Assembly (NCBI GenBank): GCA_037349315.1
Contig: JBAIAC010000028.1
Coordinates: 62,001 to 126,000, forward strand
DNA from: Chelydra serpentina
Lineage: Eukaryota; Chordata; Testudines; Chelydridae
Length of the DNA: 64,000 nt
Direction: 5' to 3'
The position numbers were made by a program, and so were the translations under genes. Positions 1-11,336 of the stretch are shown here, piece by piece. The notes under the pieces are model-generated. The model was given only the letters and a program-made list of their open reading frames with translations. It made no database searches and had not been told where the DNA came from. The first letter of the stretch is position 1, and the number at the start of each line of letters is the position of its first letter.

Positions 1-1906
1 TTTGCTTGGTTTGTGCTGCGATTAGTGGCAAGGCGCATGTCGTATCACACCCAGCAGCATGGGTGTGAGTGGCACGTTACAGAGAGAACTGAGCCGTTGT
101 CGCTGCCGGTCCACGTCTGATGTGCCACACTGCAGGACTGCGGCCAGGAGGCTGCTCCTTTGCGCATGGTGCCCATCATGTGAGCACTCTCCCATATGAG
201 GTCAGGCCAGCAGGAGGCTGGGCCACTGCTGGAGAGACGGGGCTTGTTCTGCCCTCTCCCCAGCTGCGTTGGGCCCCAGGCCAGGGCACTTCGAAGGCTG
301 CTGAAATCTGACTTATTCAACTTTCCTCTCCCCTGCATTGCAAATCTCTGTCAACTCACAGATTAATTTACTACCCTGCCACTCCCCGGCAGGTTGTGGG
401 GCTGTAGGTGCATGTGGGGGAGAATTGAAGGTGGAGACCTCAGGGCAGGGTGGTGGGATATTGGAGCTGAGGCCTTGGGAGTGGCCGTGAGGGACAGGGA
501 TGCCTCGCAGGGTATGACTGGGAGAAGAGCAATTCCACACGCAGCCAGCAGGTGGCACAAGAGCACTACTTTCCCTTCCCCCTACACCCAGCCAAAGGTA
601 AGGCTGGGGCGATTCAGTGGGAAGCGGCTGCATGTTCCTGGTCCCTTAGCCCCTGCCTCTGGGCAACTGCTTCACAGCCCAGCTGCCGGCCTTCCCCACT
701 CCCTCTGAGCTAAAGCCCCATTGCAGCCCCCAGGACATTGCACAGGTCCACACACTGGGTCTCAGCGCCCAGACACGGGATTTGTCTGGCTCCTCCCCAC
801 GCCCGCCTGTGCTCCCAGCCCCAGGGGAAGAATGCAACAGACAGTCACTCTCAGCTGGCACCAGCTCCTGATTCTGGCGCTGCAACAAGCCTCTGCCACT
901 GAGCTGGAGACGGCATGGAGCCTGGCAACGGCCCCTCGAGACACAGGCCAGAGGGGCCCACTGGGATCACCTGGACGGATCTCCTATACACCGTGCCCCA
1001 AGGTAACCCCCGCAGGTAGGTCCCGTATGTGCTCAGCAGGGCAGCGTCACTCCCTCAGTGCAACCACTGCCTGCCCCTTGCAGCACGCCAGTCTGCCCTG
1101 GTGCTGGCTGCTCTCGCGTTGGTGTGAGTGGCGTTTGGAGCAGCCCAGCTGCCTTAGACTGAGTGCCTGGGGCAAGGGGCCGTATCTTTGCTCTACATGC
1201 GTACAGCACTCAGCACAGCAGGGCTCTGCCCTGGTCAAGGCCCTGTATAACTGTTCCACGACAATAGATGATCCAACCCCCGGCCCTCTCCGCCGAGCAG
1301 GGAGAGCTGCCAGCAAACCGGCCCTGCCCCCAGCGGCTCCTTGACTGCATGCCCTGAGCCTGCTGAGGTTTGAGAGAAGCAGCCGGGGAGAGCCCCGGGC
1401 AGTCCTGGTCCACCCTTCCCAGAACACTCCCCCACCTGGGAGCCCTGGTGCAGCTGGATTCGGCCAGGTCACACACAGTGCCCCGTCGAGTGCCCCCTGG
1501 TGTAGAGAGGACCCTGGCACTGGGGCCAATCCAGCACTGACAGAAGGCTAGGCTAGCAGGATGTCCGTCTCTCCTCTCTGTGGCTCTCCAAGAGCCAGGC
1601 TGCTCGGAACTCCCCAGAGAGTCCGGGCCGCAGAGCTGTGCCTGCCCCCTCACAGCGGGAGAGCCTGGGCAGATACTGGCCGTGGCTATGGCCGTGGCAT
1701 GAGCCTGTGCCCTGTCAGGCAGCAGCTGGGGCAGCAGCACAGGCCAGACCTGCCCAGCCTCTGCTTTGCACGTGGAGCCCATGGGCTGGGCCGGGATGGG
1801 AGGCAAAGACCCTGGCTGAGTGGCTCCTGATGGTCTGTGGGCTGAGTCAATCCCCTACCCCCATTCCTAGTAAACCCTGAGGCCAAGCTGCAGGCCCCAT
1901 GGTGGT
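1..1906. other. Anonymous GC-rich sequence, no gene recognised
   Basis: I see no recognisable exon, RNA gene or transposon in this stretch. Open frames are short, overlap on both strands and show no domain. The longest (721-1344, plus strand) has no recognisable motif and probably reflects GC content. Confidence 0.5.
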
Positions 1907-2870
1907 AGGGTTGCCAACTTTTCTACTCACACAACTGAACACTCTTGCTCCACCCCCAGTCCCACCCCTCCTCTGAGGCCCTGCCCCTACACTGCCCCTT
2001 CTTCAAGATCCTGCCCCCCCCCCCCACCGCTCACTCCATCCCCCCACCCTCTGTAGCTTGCTCTCCTCACCCTCACTCACTCACTCATTTTCACTGGGCT
2101 GGTTCAGGCGGTTGGGGTGTGGAGTGTGGGAGGGGGTGAGGGCTGTGGCTGTGAGTACCGGCTCTGGGGTGGGGCTGGAAATTAGGAGTTCAGGGTGTGG
2201 GAGGGGGCTCCGGGCTAAGGCAGTGGGTTGGGATGCGAGAGGGGGTGAGGGCTCCGGCTGCATGTGTGGGCTGTGGGATGGGGCCAGGGATGAAGGGTTT
2301 GGGGTGCAGGAGGGGGCTCTGGGATGGGGGTAGAGCCGAGGGGTTTGGCGTATGGGAGGGAGTATGGGATGAGGCAGGGGGTTGGGGTGTAGGAGAGGGT
2401 ATGGGCTCTGGGATGGGGGTGTGAGTTCTGGGGTGGGGCTAGAAATGTGGGGTTCAGGGTGTGGGAGCGGGCTGGGACAGGAGGTTGGAGTGTGTGTGGA
2501 GAGGGGGAGGGCTGTGGCTGAGGTTGCGGGCTCTGGTGTGGGGCCAGGGATGAGGGATTTGGGGTGCAGGAGGGGGCTCCATGCTGGCACTGAGGGGTTT
2601 GGAATATGGGAGGGGGCTCTGGGCTGGGGCAGGGAGTTGTGGGGTGTGAGGGCTCTGGCTGGGGGTGTAGACTCTGGAGTGGGGTTGGGAATGAGGAGTT
2701 TGGGGTGTAGGAGAGTGCTCTGTGCTGGGACTGAGGGGTTTGGAGGGCGGGAGGGGGTCAGGAATGCAGGCTCCAGGTGACACTTATTGAAACCAGCTCT
2801 TGAAAGCTGCGGCATGTCCCCCCTCCAGCTCCTAGGTGGGGGTGCGGCCCATGTGAACAAGGCCTCGGTG
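1907..2870. mobile_element. Probable non-autonomous DNA transposon carrying a G-rich minisatellite
   Basis: The stretch opens with TAGGGTTGCCAACTTT, the head of a very common turtle hAT-like repeat. It continues through a C-rich tract and a 'cactcactcattttcac' segment into a tandem array (about 2100-2760) of loosely repeated 70-90-bp units containing 'gggtgtgggagggggt' and 'tggggtggggc'. It ends near 'gcggcatgtcccccctccag', the internal part of the same family as I remember it. I could not find a matching right terminus or target duplication, so the element is probably truncated. The fragment at 30659-31134 looks related. Confidence 0.5.
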
Positions 2871-2885
2871 ACAAGGACAAACCCA

Positions 2886-3250
2886 CTCTAGCCCCAGCAC
2901 TGCGCTTAAAGCAGCACCCCAGCTGGGACCCCCACCCCACAGCCCTCTGCCCCAGATGGGACCGCACAGCCCCCTGCCCCAGCCAGGAACCCCCACTCCC
3001 CGCAGCACCCTGCCCCAGCTAGGGCCCCCACGCACACTTAGCCCCTACCCCAGCTGGGATCCCACACCCCATAGCGCCCTGCTCCAGCTAGGACTCCACA
3101 CCCCATAGCCCCCTGCCCCAGATGGTACCCCATAGCCCTCTGCTCCACATGGGACCGCACAGCCCCCTGCCCCAGCCAGGAACCCCCACTCCCCACAGCA
3201 CCCTGCTCCAGCTAGGACCCCCCCTACAGAGCCCCCGGCCCCAGCCATGA
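2886..3250. repeat. Minisatellite, CCCCAGCTGGGACCCC-type units
   Basis: Degenerate tandem units of roughly 30-50 bp built from 'ctgccccagctagg', 'acccccactcccc' and 'cacagccccctg'. The segment around 2955-3010 reappears almost unchanged around 3150-3205, so there is also a higher-order repeat of about 195 bp. Confidence 0.7.
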
Positions 3251-4430
3251 CCCACTGTCAGGGCCACACACCCTAGTTCCATCTCTGGAGTAGCCCAAGA
3301 TGGCAGCCAGCATGTAAGGGCTAGAAACTGCATGCCAGGGGCCCAGCGAGCTGGGTGCTTCGGGGCAGCTGGCCCCGTTTTACTGCCTACATGGGGGAAA
3401 CTCCTGTTTCCATGTGCCCGTTTCTTGGGAAACTCCAGTTCCCTGTGTCCATCCCTGCCGAGCACAGCCCTGCCTGTGCAATGTCCTGTCAGTTGCTTAT
3501 GGGGCTGCACTGGGCCCCAGGGCATGTGGACCTGGAGAATTAGTCATGGTGGAAGGCGCCCAGACCCTGCAGTGATGGGCACCGGCTAAGCCCTTGCTGC
3601 AGAGAACAGAGTTGCATGTTGGAGCTGGGAGCCTGACTTATCAGGAGGTTCCAGCTAAAGACTTGGGTCCTTGGGCGGGGCCAGCCCACCCTCTAGGGGC
3701 CTTGCCCATTGCCTGGGCCCCAGCCGGCCCCCAGGCCTGGAGTGCAAGACGAGAGCTCTCCTTGGCCCTGCCCCGCTCTGCTCCCCAGACGCCCCCTGCA
3801 TGGGAGGGAGAGCAGCTGGGGCGGCAGTGGAGAAAGCCAAGCGCGTCCTGCCGCAGGAAGCCTCAGGCAGTGTCATCTCCAGCTGCTTCCTGCCACCTCC
3901 TTGCAGGGCTCCTGCAGGGCTGCTCCCGGCCCCCTGCAGCAGCTGGGTGCCCTGGCCAGCATCCCAGAACCCAGGCAAGGTGTGCCCATTGTTCTGCACG
4001 CCAGCCACATTCCTCAGGCTGAGGAGAGGAAATGCCAGAGCAGGCGGGACGCACCCGGGGGGCCGCAGGGCGGTGCACGGCCACACCAAGGGATCAAGCA
4101 GATGGCAGTCTGGTCCAGGTCCTCTGTGGGGCCTGAGCTGCCTCCTCTCGGTCCTGTATCAGCGAATCCGACCAAGACTTCATGGCCTCGGAACAACCAG
4201 TCTTCCCCGTAGAGCCCACAGTGGGAGTCAGGCAGTGGCCAGCCATGGACTCGTCCTGATTCCCTGCCACAGTGATGGCTGGAGGCGTCAGGATAAGGGC
4301 CTTGGTCTGGCTGGAGCGTAGGCAGTGCTGGGCTGGCTCTGGCATGGGGTGTCCCGGTACCAAGGGGTAGGGGAGTGTAGGTGGCTGCACAGGGCTGAAT
4401 CTATGGGGCATCCTGGGATGCAGGTGGGCT
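3251..4430. other. Anonymous GC-rich sequence, no gene recognised
   Basis: No domain, conserved splice arrangement or repeat family was recognised. Overlapping open frames on both strands are expected at this GC content. Confidence 0.45.
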
Positions 4431-4437
4431 GTGGCAT

Positions 4438-4672
4438 CTGAGTCATGGGGAGCAGTAGGTGATGCTGCGACCCAGTCTCTCGGGCACCGGTTCCGGCCCA
4501 CAGGGCGTGCTGTGATCCAGCCTCTCAGGTGCTGGTTCTGGCCCGTAGGTGTTGCTGCCACCCAGTCTCTCGGGCACCGGTTCCGGCCCATTGGGGGTGC
4601 TGTGACCCAGTCTCTTGGGCACCGGTTCCGGCCCATAGGGGATGCTGTGACCCAGTTGCTTGGGCACTGAGA
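4438..4672. repeat. Minisatellite, about five ~47-bp units
   Basis: Five tandem units share the core GGGCACCGGTTCCGGCCCA, preceded by 'gacccagtctct' and followed by a variable 'ggngntgctgtgac'. The third and fourth units are nearly identical. Open frames on both strands here arise from the repeat and are not evidence of a gene. Confidence 0.85.
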
Positions 4673-5109
4673 CCAGCTCCTTCTGACAGCTCTCTCCTGT
4701 ATTGTGCTAATCCAGGGGTGCTCCAGCACAGTTCCAAGGTCAAGGTGTGGCCCCCGCAGCGCATTGGGTCTCTGACCCAGCCAGCATGCAGCGCTCCCCT
4801 CTCAGGGAGGAGCCAGGTCTGAGGCCACCACATTTCACAGCTAAAGCGGGGTTGCCCTGGGCTCCTGGCAAGCTGCCACCAGTGTGACAGAGCTGGGGCA
4901 TACGCCACTGCAGGAGCCCTCTGGCCCCAGCCCGTTCTGGGCCTTTGCTCTGCCCCCTGCCAGCCTGGCCGTGGCACAGGCCGCGAGGAAATGGAATGAG
5001 AATTGGAGCCATGTTGTTCACAGTCTGATCCAGACGGGGCTAGCGCACAGCAGGGAATGAGCCCTATGCATCGGGCAGCTGTGGCTGCATGCCTGCCCTG
5101 GGGCCATGG

Positions 5110-5695
5110 GACCAGCTCACGTGTATGTGTGTGTGACGGGGGAGGTGTGTATGCGTGTGCACATGCTCACAAGGGTGTGTGTTTGCAAGTGTGTACATGT
5201 GCCCTCAGGGAGGGAGTGTACATGTGCTCACAAGGTCTGCGTGTGTGTGTCTGTCTGTCTGCTCACAGCATGCGTGTGTGTGCAAGTCAGCTCACAGGGT
5301 GTGTGGGGGGGCTTGTAAGCTCACTATGTGTGTGTGTGTATGTGTGTGTGCTCACAGGGCGTGATGCATGCACATGCTCACAGGGGCATGCACTTCTGTG
5401 CGCTCACCCTCGCAAGGTGTGTGAGTGCTCTCATAGGGTGTGTATGTGTGTGCTCCCATCCACTCACAAGGTGTGTGTGTGTGTGTGTGTGTGTGTGCGG
5501 GGGGGGGCATGTGTTCTCACAGAGAGATGTGTGTATGTATGGTCACAGGGTGTGTGTGGGTGTGTGTGTGCCTATGCTCACAGGATATGGTTGTGTGCAT
5601 GCACATGCTCATGGGGGTGTGCATGTGTGTGTGGGTATGTGTGCTCACAGAGGGGTGTGTGTGTGCACTTACAGGTGTGCATACAAGGTGTGGAA
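5110..5695. repeat. TG-rich microsatellite/minisatellite with CTCACAGGG spacers
   Basis: Runs of (GT)n alternate with CTCACA(A/G)GG at irregular intervals, giving long Cys/Val-rich open frames that are artefacts. The region is purine/pyrimidine alternating and could adopt Z-DNA; that is inference. Confidence 0.85.
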
Positions 5696-7647
5696 GCTGC
5701 TAGCTCTGAGCACAGCCTGGAGTTGTTTCCTGTGTTAATCCCTCTTTGCTCTACAATCCTCAGAGACAAGCGCCCATCCCATCCGATCAGCCCCCATCCC
5801 CCAGCACGGAGCTGCTCCCACTAATCTGCATTCTGCTGCAGCAAGTCATTTAAACCTGCCCCCCTGGGCACAGAGCCCACATTATGCTGCCCCTTGGCAG
5901 GGGGTTCCACTGTGGCAATCCATCCCAGTCCCATGGCTCCCCTCTGCCTCTCCCCAGCCCCCTGCTATCTGCCTTGCCCGCTCCTGGTGTCACCAGCCCT
6001 GCTGGCATCTTGGCTGTCTCATGACCACGCCGCCAGCCTCCTTCCCTGGGTCTCTGCTGACACTGACTCTTCCCTTGGGCGTGTGACTCACTATGCTCTT
6101 CTGGCAGGGGCACCAGTGCCCAGGGGCTTGTTCAGTGCCCGCAGGGCTGTTCTCCTTCACCCTGCCCCTTTCCCAGGCCATTAGCTCCTGGGCTCGGCCA
6201 TGACCTGTGGGTTGACTCCACAGATCCCCTCTCTGCTCTGGACAACCCTCCTGCCGGGCCCCGTCTCTCGGGCCTGTTGCTAGCCACCCCAAACTGCAGC
6301 TGCTGGGTCTCTCTCCCACCCACTTCTCTGGCCATGTCTCTGTGGGCGTCCATCTGCACTGGGTTCCAGTCGCTCCTCTTTCCTTCCACAGACCTCTGGC
6401 TCTGCCTCCCACAGCATGGCCCACTCCTCCTCCTGGTCCACATGTGCTGTCCACACCAGCCTCCTGTGGCCCCATCTCTGTGCCCTCCATGCCTGGAAGG
6501 ACTTCCCCTCCGGCATGTGCCAACTCCTCTGTCTTCCCTGGCTGGGCCCTGTTGGTCTCTGTGGGTGCCCTCAGGCCAAGCACCTGCCTGGCACTGTGTG
6601 CCCCTGCACAGCCCCGAGTACACTGACAGGCCTATGCCAGTGATGCCTAGTGAGGGGGTGTTGCTGTCTGGTGCCAGCCCTGTTGCCCAGGCAGTGCCCC
6701 ACCACGCTCTGAATGGGAAGCTTTGACCTATCTTGGGGCACTGGCACTGAACCTGCCTCCCTCCATGGTGGGACGTGGCTCCTTGGCCCCTGCAGACAGG
6801 AAGCCACGAGCAGAGGGAAAAGCAGAGCTCAGCTGCTTTTAAGCACAGTGCAGAAGCCAAGGGCTTCGGAAGAGCCCTGCCGGGAGGAGCCGGCCCCATC
6901 TGCTTGGCCTTGGAAATGCAGCGGAGCAGGGCTGCGGGCAGACATCCAGGCCAGGAAAGGCCAGAGATTCCAGCGCTCCCTGCTGGGCTTCCCGCACGGG
7001 GAACCTTTTCCGCCCTCCTCCTGCTGGACAATCCAAGCCTTGGGTCCTCCCGCGCCCCGGCTGAGTGCAGGCAAGCACGGCACAGCTCGGGTCAGAGCCC
7101 AGCTGTGTGTCTGGTGGACAGAGACCAAGGCCGCATGGTGTTCAGTGCTATGGGACACCCTACCAGGCCAACCCCTGGCTGCCCCCATGCACCCTACAAT
7201 CCAGCCCTCGGGAACCGCTTGTGTCCTGCCCCCGGATGGCGGGGGGCCATATATGCCTGCTAGGCTCACACTCTGTACAGGCTGCCAAGTGAGAGCACAG
7301 CAACCTGGCTGCAGCACAGACAGTCCCAGCCAGGCCACTGGGCTCGGTGGAGACTGAGGGGTGCCCCAGGACATTCAGATAGGAGCGGGGACACCACTGC
7401 TTTAAGGCAGCTCCCGAGGGGTCAGGTCAAGGTTCTGCGTCTTTCCCCCAGACCAGGACCTACCCCACCAGCTCCCTTTCCCCCGGAGCAGGGTGGGCAC
7501 CAGGGCCTGCCCTGCCAGCTCTCAGGCCAGGGAGTGTCAGAGCTAGGGAGCCCTGCCCCTCCGTGTGGAAGACCGAGTGACGTGCTGCTCCAGCCAATGG
7601 GGCTTCGAGCAGCAGCTGCACGGTGCAGAGGTTAGCTGTGAAGGCCC
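5696..7647. other. Anonymous sequence; no gene, weak promoter-like motifs near 7577-7605
   Basis: No coding domain was recognised. Near the right end the sequence GAGTGACGTGCTGCTCC is followed closely by a CCAAT box (CCAATGGGG). This is a CRE-half-site plus NF-Y arrangement seen in some CpG-rich promoters, but no adjacent first exon can be pointed to. Confidence 0.35.
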
Positions 7648-7655
7648 AGGGGGAC

Positions 7656-8186
7656 CAGTAGCGCAGCCAGGTCCAGAGCACAGGGGGAGCGGCGCTATAA
7701 AAAGGTGCCTCCCCAGGCTCCCCCTGTACTCAACCCGGCGGTGCCTGCGGGTCTTCGGCGGCGGGTCCGGTCCGGCATACCGACAAGAGCCAGTACGCCG
7801 TGCCGGACCGTACTGGCTTCCCCAGCAGTGATTTAAAGGGCCCGGGGCTCCAGCCGCTGTGGGGAGCCCCCGGGCCCTTTAAAGCACCGCCGGAGCTCCG
7901 GCAGCGGGGCTTGGGTGGCACTTTAAAAGGCCTGCGGCTCCCCACGGTGGCAGGAGCCCTTGGCCTTTTTAAGCACCGCCCGAGCCCAGCTCCGGCAGTG
8001 CTTTAAAAGGCCCGCGGCTCCCAGAGGCTGCAAGAACCGCGGGCCTTTTAAAGCGCTGCCCGAGCCCCGCTGCCAGAGCCGGGCTCGGGTGGCGCTTTTT
8101 AAGGCGCCGCTTCGGCCACAGGGGGAGCAGTTGCTCCCCCTGTCGTCGTCCCCCCCCCCCCCCCTCCTCTCCCGGCGATGCTACTG
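7656..8186. mobile_element. hAT-type non-autonomous element, CAGTAGCG family (long copy)
   Basis: Termini are CAGTAGCGCAGCC and an imperfect GGCGATGCTACTG. The flanking 8-bp duplications are AGGGGGAC (7648-7655) and CGGGGGAC (8187-8194), matching at 7 of 8 positions, which is the hAT signature. The interior (about 7831-8105) is an array of alternately inverted 'tttaaaggcccg...cgggccttttaaag' modules that could fold into a series of hairpins. There is no transposase, so it would depend on one supplied in trans. Shorter relatives lie at 46407-46728 and 59251-59588. Confidence 0.85.
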
Positions 8187-8194
8187 CGGGGGAC

Positions 8195-8645
8195 TCCCTG
8201 ACCCAGGCAAGCTGGACCAGGGACTCATGTCTCCAGCCAGACTGTGTGTCATCTAGAGCGAGCCCTCCAGCAAGAGATAGCCTGCCCGGGTCACCAGCCT
8301 CCACATGCTGCCTCTAGCCCGCTCCAGTGCAGTGACACTGGCTGTTAGCCGCAGGGGAGGCACTGGGTGAGGGAGGGGCAATGTCATGGCAAGAAACTAA
8401 CCTGTGCTGTTGCCCGCCTGTAGGGGGCGCTGTGACCCAGCCTCTCTAGGATGCTCTAGGACTGGCTCTCTTAAGGGCCAGTCTGGGGGAGGAGGCCCTT
8501 GCAAGGTGGGGTCCCCCCTCTGCCCCAGCCCCATCCCTCCAGGCCTTTCCCCAGCTCTAAGGGTGGATTGAGCAGCACAGCCCCTCACCCTGTGTGGAAG
8601 GAAGGCCTCAGTGTCCCACCTTCCTTTGGCAAGGAGCTTTCTGCC
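8195..8645. other. Spacer with no recognised feature
   Basis: I see no gene or known repeat between the hAT element and the minisatellite arrays. Confidence 0.4.
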
Positions 8646-8649
8646 CTCC

Positions 8650-8960
8650 TGAGACAACAGCACCCCCCACCCTCTCCCCCAAACTGGAACCATCCCACCC
8701 CCTCCCCAGATGACGCCCCCCTCCGCCCCAAACTGGACCCATCCCGCACCCTCCTCAGATGACGGCACTCCCACCCGCAAACTGAACCCATCCCGCCCTC
8801 CAGCCCCAACAATGGTGCTGCACAGCCCCAAAACTGGATCCATCCTGCACCACCACCCCCGATCGCAACCCCCAAACTGGGCATGTCTCACCCCGAAACT
8901 GAGCCCAGCCTGCATCCCCCCACCCAAAACTGGGCCAGGCCCAGCCTGACCGCCAACCCC
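8650..8960. repeat. Minisatellite, CCCAAACTGGACCCATCCC units
   Basis: About six units of 40-55 bp contain 'aaactggacccatcccgc' and 'cctcctcagatgacggc'. This is the reverse complement of the much larger array at 36340-40080, where the unit reads GGTCCAGTTTGGGG with 'gtcatctgggga'. Confidence 0.85.
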
Positions 8961-9717
8961 CCACCCCAGGTCTCCTCCTGCCCTGAGGCACCGGGCAACG
9001 GAGGTGCTGGGTCCCCTCCTTCCCCCATGGGACACTTGGGGACAGGGGCACTCGGTCCCCCGCTCCCCCCCACCCCGGAGTACCTAGCAGGGGGACAGAG
9101 GCACTGGGTCCCCTCCCCTCTCGCCAGGGCACCCAAAGGGAGATGGAGGCGTTGGGTCCCCGTCCCTGTCCCGCCATCCCTCCAGGGCAACTGGCAGGGA
9201 GGATGGGGGTGCTGGGTGCCCTCCCCCCAGGGCACCCGGCAGAGGCAGGACGGTGGTACTTAGTCCCTTCTTTCCCCCTGGAGCACACGGCGGAGGGGGG
9301 AGGATGGTGGTGCTAGGTCCCCTCCCTGCCACAGGGCACCCGGCAGAGGGTGGGGGGTTGGAGGTGCTGGGTGCTCTCCCGCCCCTGGGCAACTTCCGGG
9401 GTCTGGGGGTGCTGGGTCCCCTCCCCACCGCAGGGCACCTGGTGGGGGGATGGGGCACAGGGTCCCCTCCCCGCCCACCTGGGACACCCAGCACGGAGTT
9501 ATGGGGGCACTGGGTGCCCTTCCCTCCCAGGGCACCCAGCAAAGGGAGGGATGGGTGTGCTGGGTCCCCCCCCTCATCTGTCCCCCCCCCGAGGCACTCG
9601 GCGGAGGGCACAGAGATGCCGGGTCCCCTCGTCATCCCCCCCCCCGGGGTATCTGACGGGAAGCGGGACGGGGGCACTGAGTCCCCTCTCAACCCCAAAG
9701 GGGGCAACCTGCAGGGG

Positions 9718-9946
9718 TGTGATGAAGTAGGGAGTGAGGTGGATTTGACCTGGGAGGGTTGCGGGGGAGGTTCACTGGGAATGGCTGCATTGGGGATAGG
9801 AAATGTCTCCTGAAGGAAGATACCTGAGGCTGTAACATGAGCCAGGAGGTGGGTTGGGAGAGGTGACACCTTTGGCTGGGAGAATGGACACAGCCTAGAG
9901 GAGGAGCCCTGGGGGGAGGGGAAGAGAGCCTGCTAGAGGGTTCTGG
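9718..9946 (+). mobile_element. Partial Gypsy LTR, inverted relative to its partner
   Basis: The first ~229 bp of the LTR, TGTGATGAAGTAGGGAG onward, closely match the reverse complement of 11563-11791. The match stops at 'gggttctgg', where gag sequence begins. Confidence 0.8.
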
Positions 9947-11083
9947 CATTTTGTCCATCAACCATAGCTTCAGGTCTGATGGGCACTGTTCATACAGTTG
10001 TTCCAGTATGAATAGGTTGAGCAGGCCCTCAATAGTTTGGGCCCCAGCTGTCCACTTGCGGGCATATCCCTTTATCCGGTTGGCCAGTTGTAGTTATGTG
10101 ACCTCAGGGGTTTTACACTGACCCTGGAACCTTAAAATCATAGAATATCAGGGTTGGAAAGGACCTTAGGAGGTCATCTAGTCCAACCCCCTGCTCAAAG
10201 CAGGACCAATCCCCAATTTTTGCCCCATATCCCCAAATGGCCCCCTCAAGGATTGAACTCACAACCCTGGGTTTAGCAGGCCAATGCTCAAACCACTGAG
10301 CTATCCCTCCCCCTCCCTTTTCCGGTACATCTCGGGAGTCAGCCCAAGCTCGCAGAGCAGGGTCTTTTTGAATAGTTCATAGTCCCCAGTCTCCACCCGT
10401 TTCATTCGGCTGTACACCTCCACGCCTGCAGGGTCCAGTACGGGGGTGAGAAACTGGAGCCTGTCTGCAGGGTCAACCCTGTGCATCTCGCAGGCATTCT
10501 CAAAGGCTGTCAGGAAGCTGTCTATGTCTTCCCCTTCCTTACGCTGGGCCAGGAAGCTCTTATCAAACTTCCTTGCAGTCTTGGGTCCCCCTTCACTCAC
10601 TGCAGCTGGGGCCCCACTGCTTCTCAGCTTGGCAAGCTCTAGCTCATGCTGACGCAGTTTCTCCTTCTCTTCCCGCTCATGCTGACGCTGCTTTTCGTGA
10701 TCCTCCAGCTCCTTCATTTTCATCTCCCAATCCAGCCACCTCCACTCCTGGGATGGAGAGCTCCACCGGGAGGATCCCCTGCTGGCTGCCGGGGTCAGGG
10801 TACCCTCGGTATTTGCTGGGCTTCCCACAACCCCTCCCCTAGGTATAGGCAAGAGGGGTCTTGGGATGTCCTTGTCAGCAGTCTGACCCCTCCCAGCCAG
10901 GTCAGGCACTGGGGCCCACGCTGCATCTGCAGGGCGGCTTCCCTCTGGGACAGGGATTGGGTCATCCAAGTGATCCTTCTCCTCCAGCTGCGCAATCAGC
11001 TGTTCTTTGGTGCACCTCCCAGTGCGCAGCCCCCTCTGCCTGCACAGCTCCACCAGGTTGCTCTTAAGGCGCTTAGCATACAT
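9947..11083 (-). pseudogene. Gypsy/Gmr1-like gag with SCAN-like domain, broken by CR1
   Basis: Starts at ATG 11083 (MYAKRLK). A basic N-terminus and a Pro-rich linker are followed by a long Glu/Lys/Arg-rich coiled-coil stretch. The capsid-type region contains FLTAFENACEMHRVDPADRL and FLTPVLDPAGVEVYSRMKR, and after the CR1 insertion (10135-10315) it continues with LLNLFILEQLYEQCPSDL. That last block is the hallmark shared with vertebrate SCAN domains, which are thought to derive from Gmr1-like Gypsy gag. The rejoined frame has a TAA a few codons after the CR1 junction, and the frame ends at the LTR junction near 9947. Gag would form the particle shell; this copy cannot encode a full protein. 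Confidence 0.8.
10135..10315 (-). mobile_element. CR1 LINE 3' end fragment
   Basis: The sequence from ATCATAGAATATCAGGG through 'ggtcatctagtccaacccc' to 'ctgagctatccctcccc' is the familiar reverse complement of a sauropsid CR1 3' UTR. The ATTCTATG-type 3' end lies at 10135. It interrupts the gag frame above, so it is younger than the Gypsy element. Confidence 0.9.
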
Positions 11084-11336
11084 CTTCCTGCTGGCCACTC
11101 ACAGGCCTGTGCAGTTCCCCATGGCTTCCAGGAGGAACCCCTAGTGTGTCAGCCCTTCTCACTGGTCACACCCCCCCAGGGGTTAAGCATAGCTCCTCCG
11201 CCCCCCGAAACCGCTTCTCTCTGCCTCTTCATCAACCTGTTCCCCGTCAATCCCCCTTCATTTTACTGCTCCCCAGTCACTTACTGCAGGAAGCGCCGTT
11301 CACGGGGTGCAGTACATCCCACCAGTTGTCACGGAG

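Noticed and set aside
721..1344. 207-codon plus-strand frame
   Set aside because: No domain, no splice context, and equally long frames on the other strand.
2081..2860. 259-codon Pro/Ser-rich open frame, minus strand
   Set aside because: Antisense to the minisatellite in the transposon at 1907; low complexity and periodic.
5003..5824. 273-codon Cys/Val-rich frame
   Set aside because: A consequence of the GT-rich array. Regular Cys and Val reflect the TGT and GTG codons of the repeat.
9084..9869. 261-codon open frame on the minus strand
   Set aside because: Produced by the CTGGGTCCCCTCCC minisatellite plus LTR sequence.
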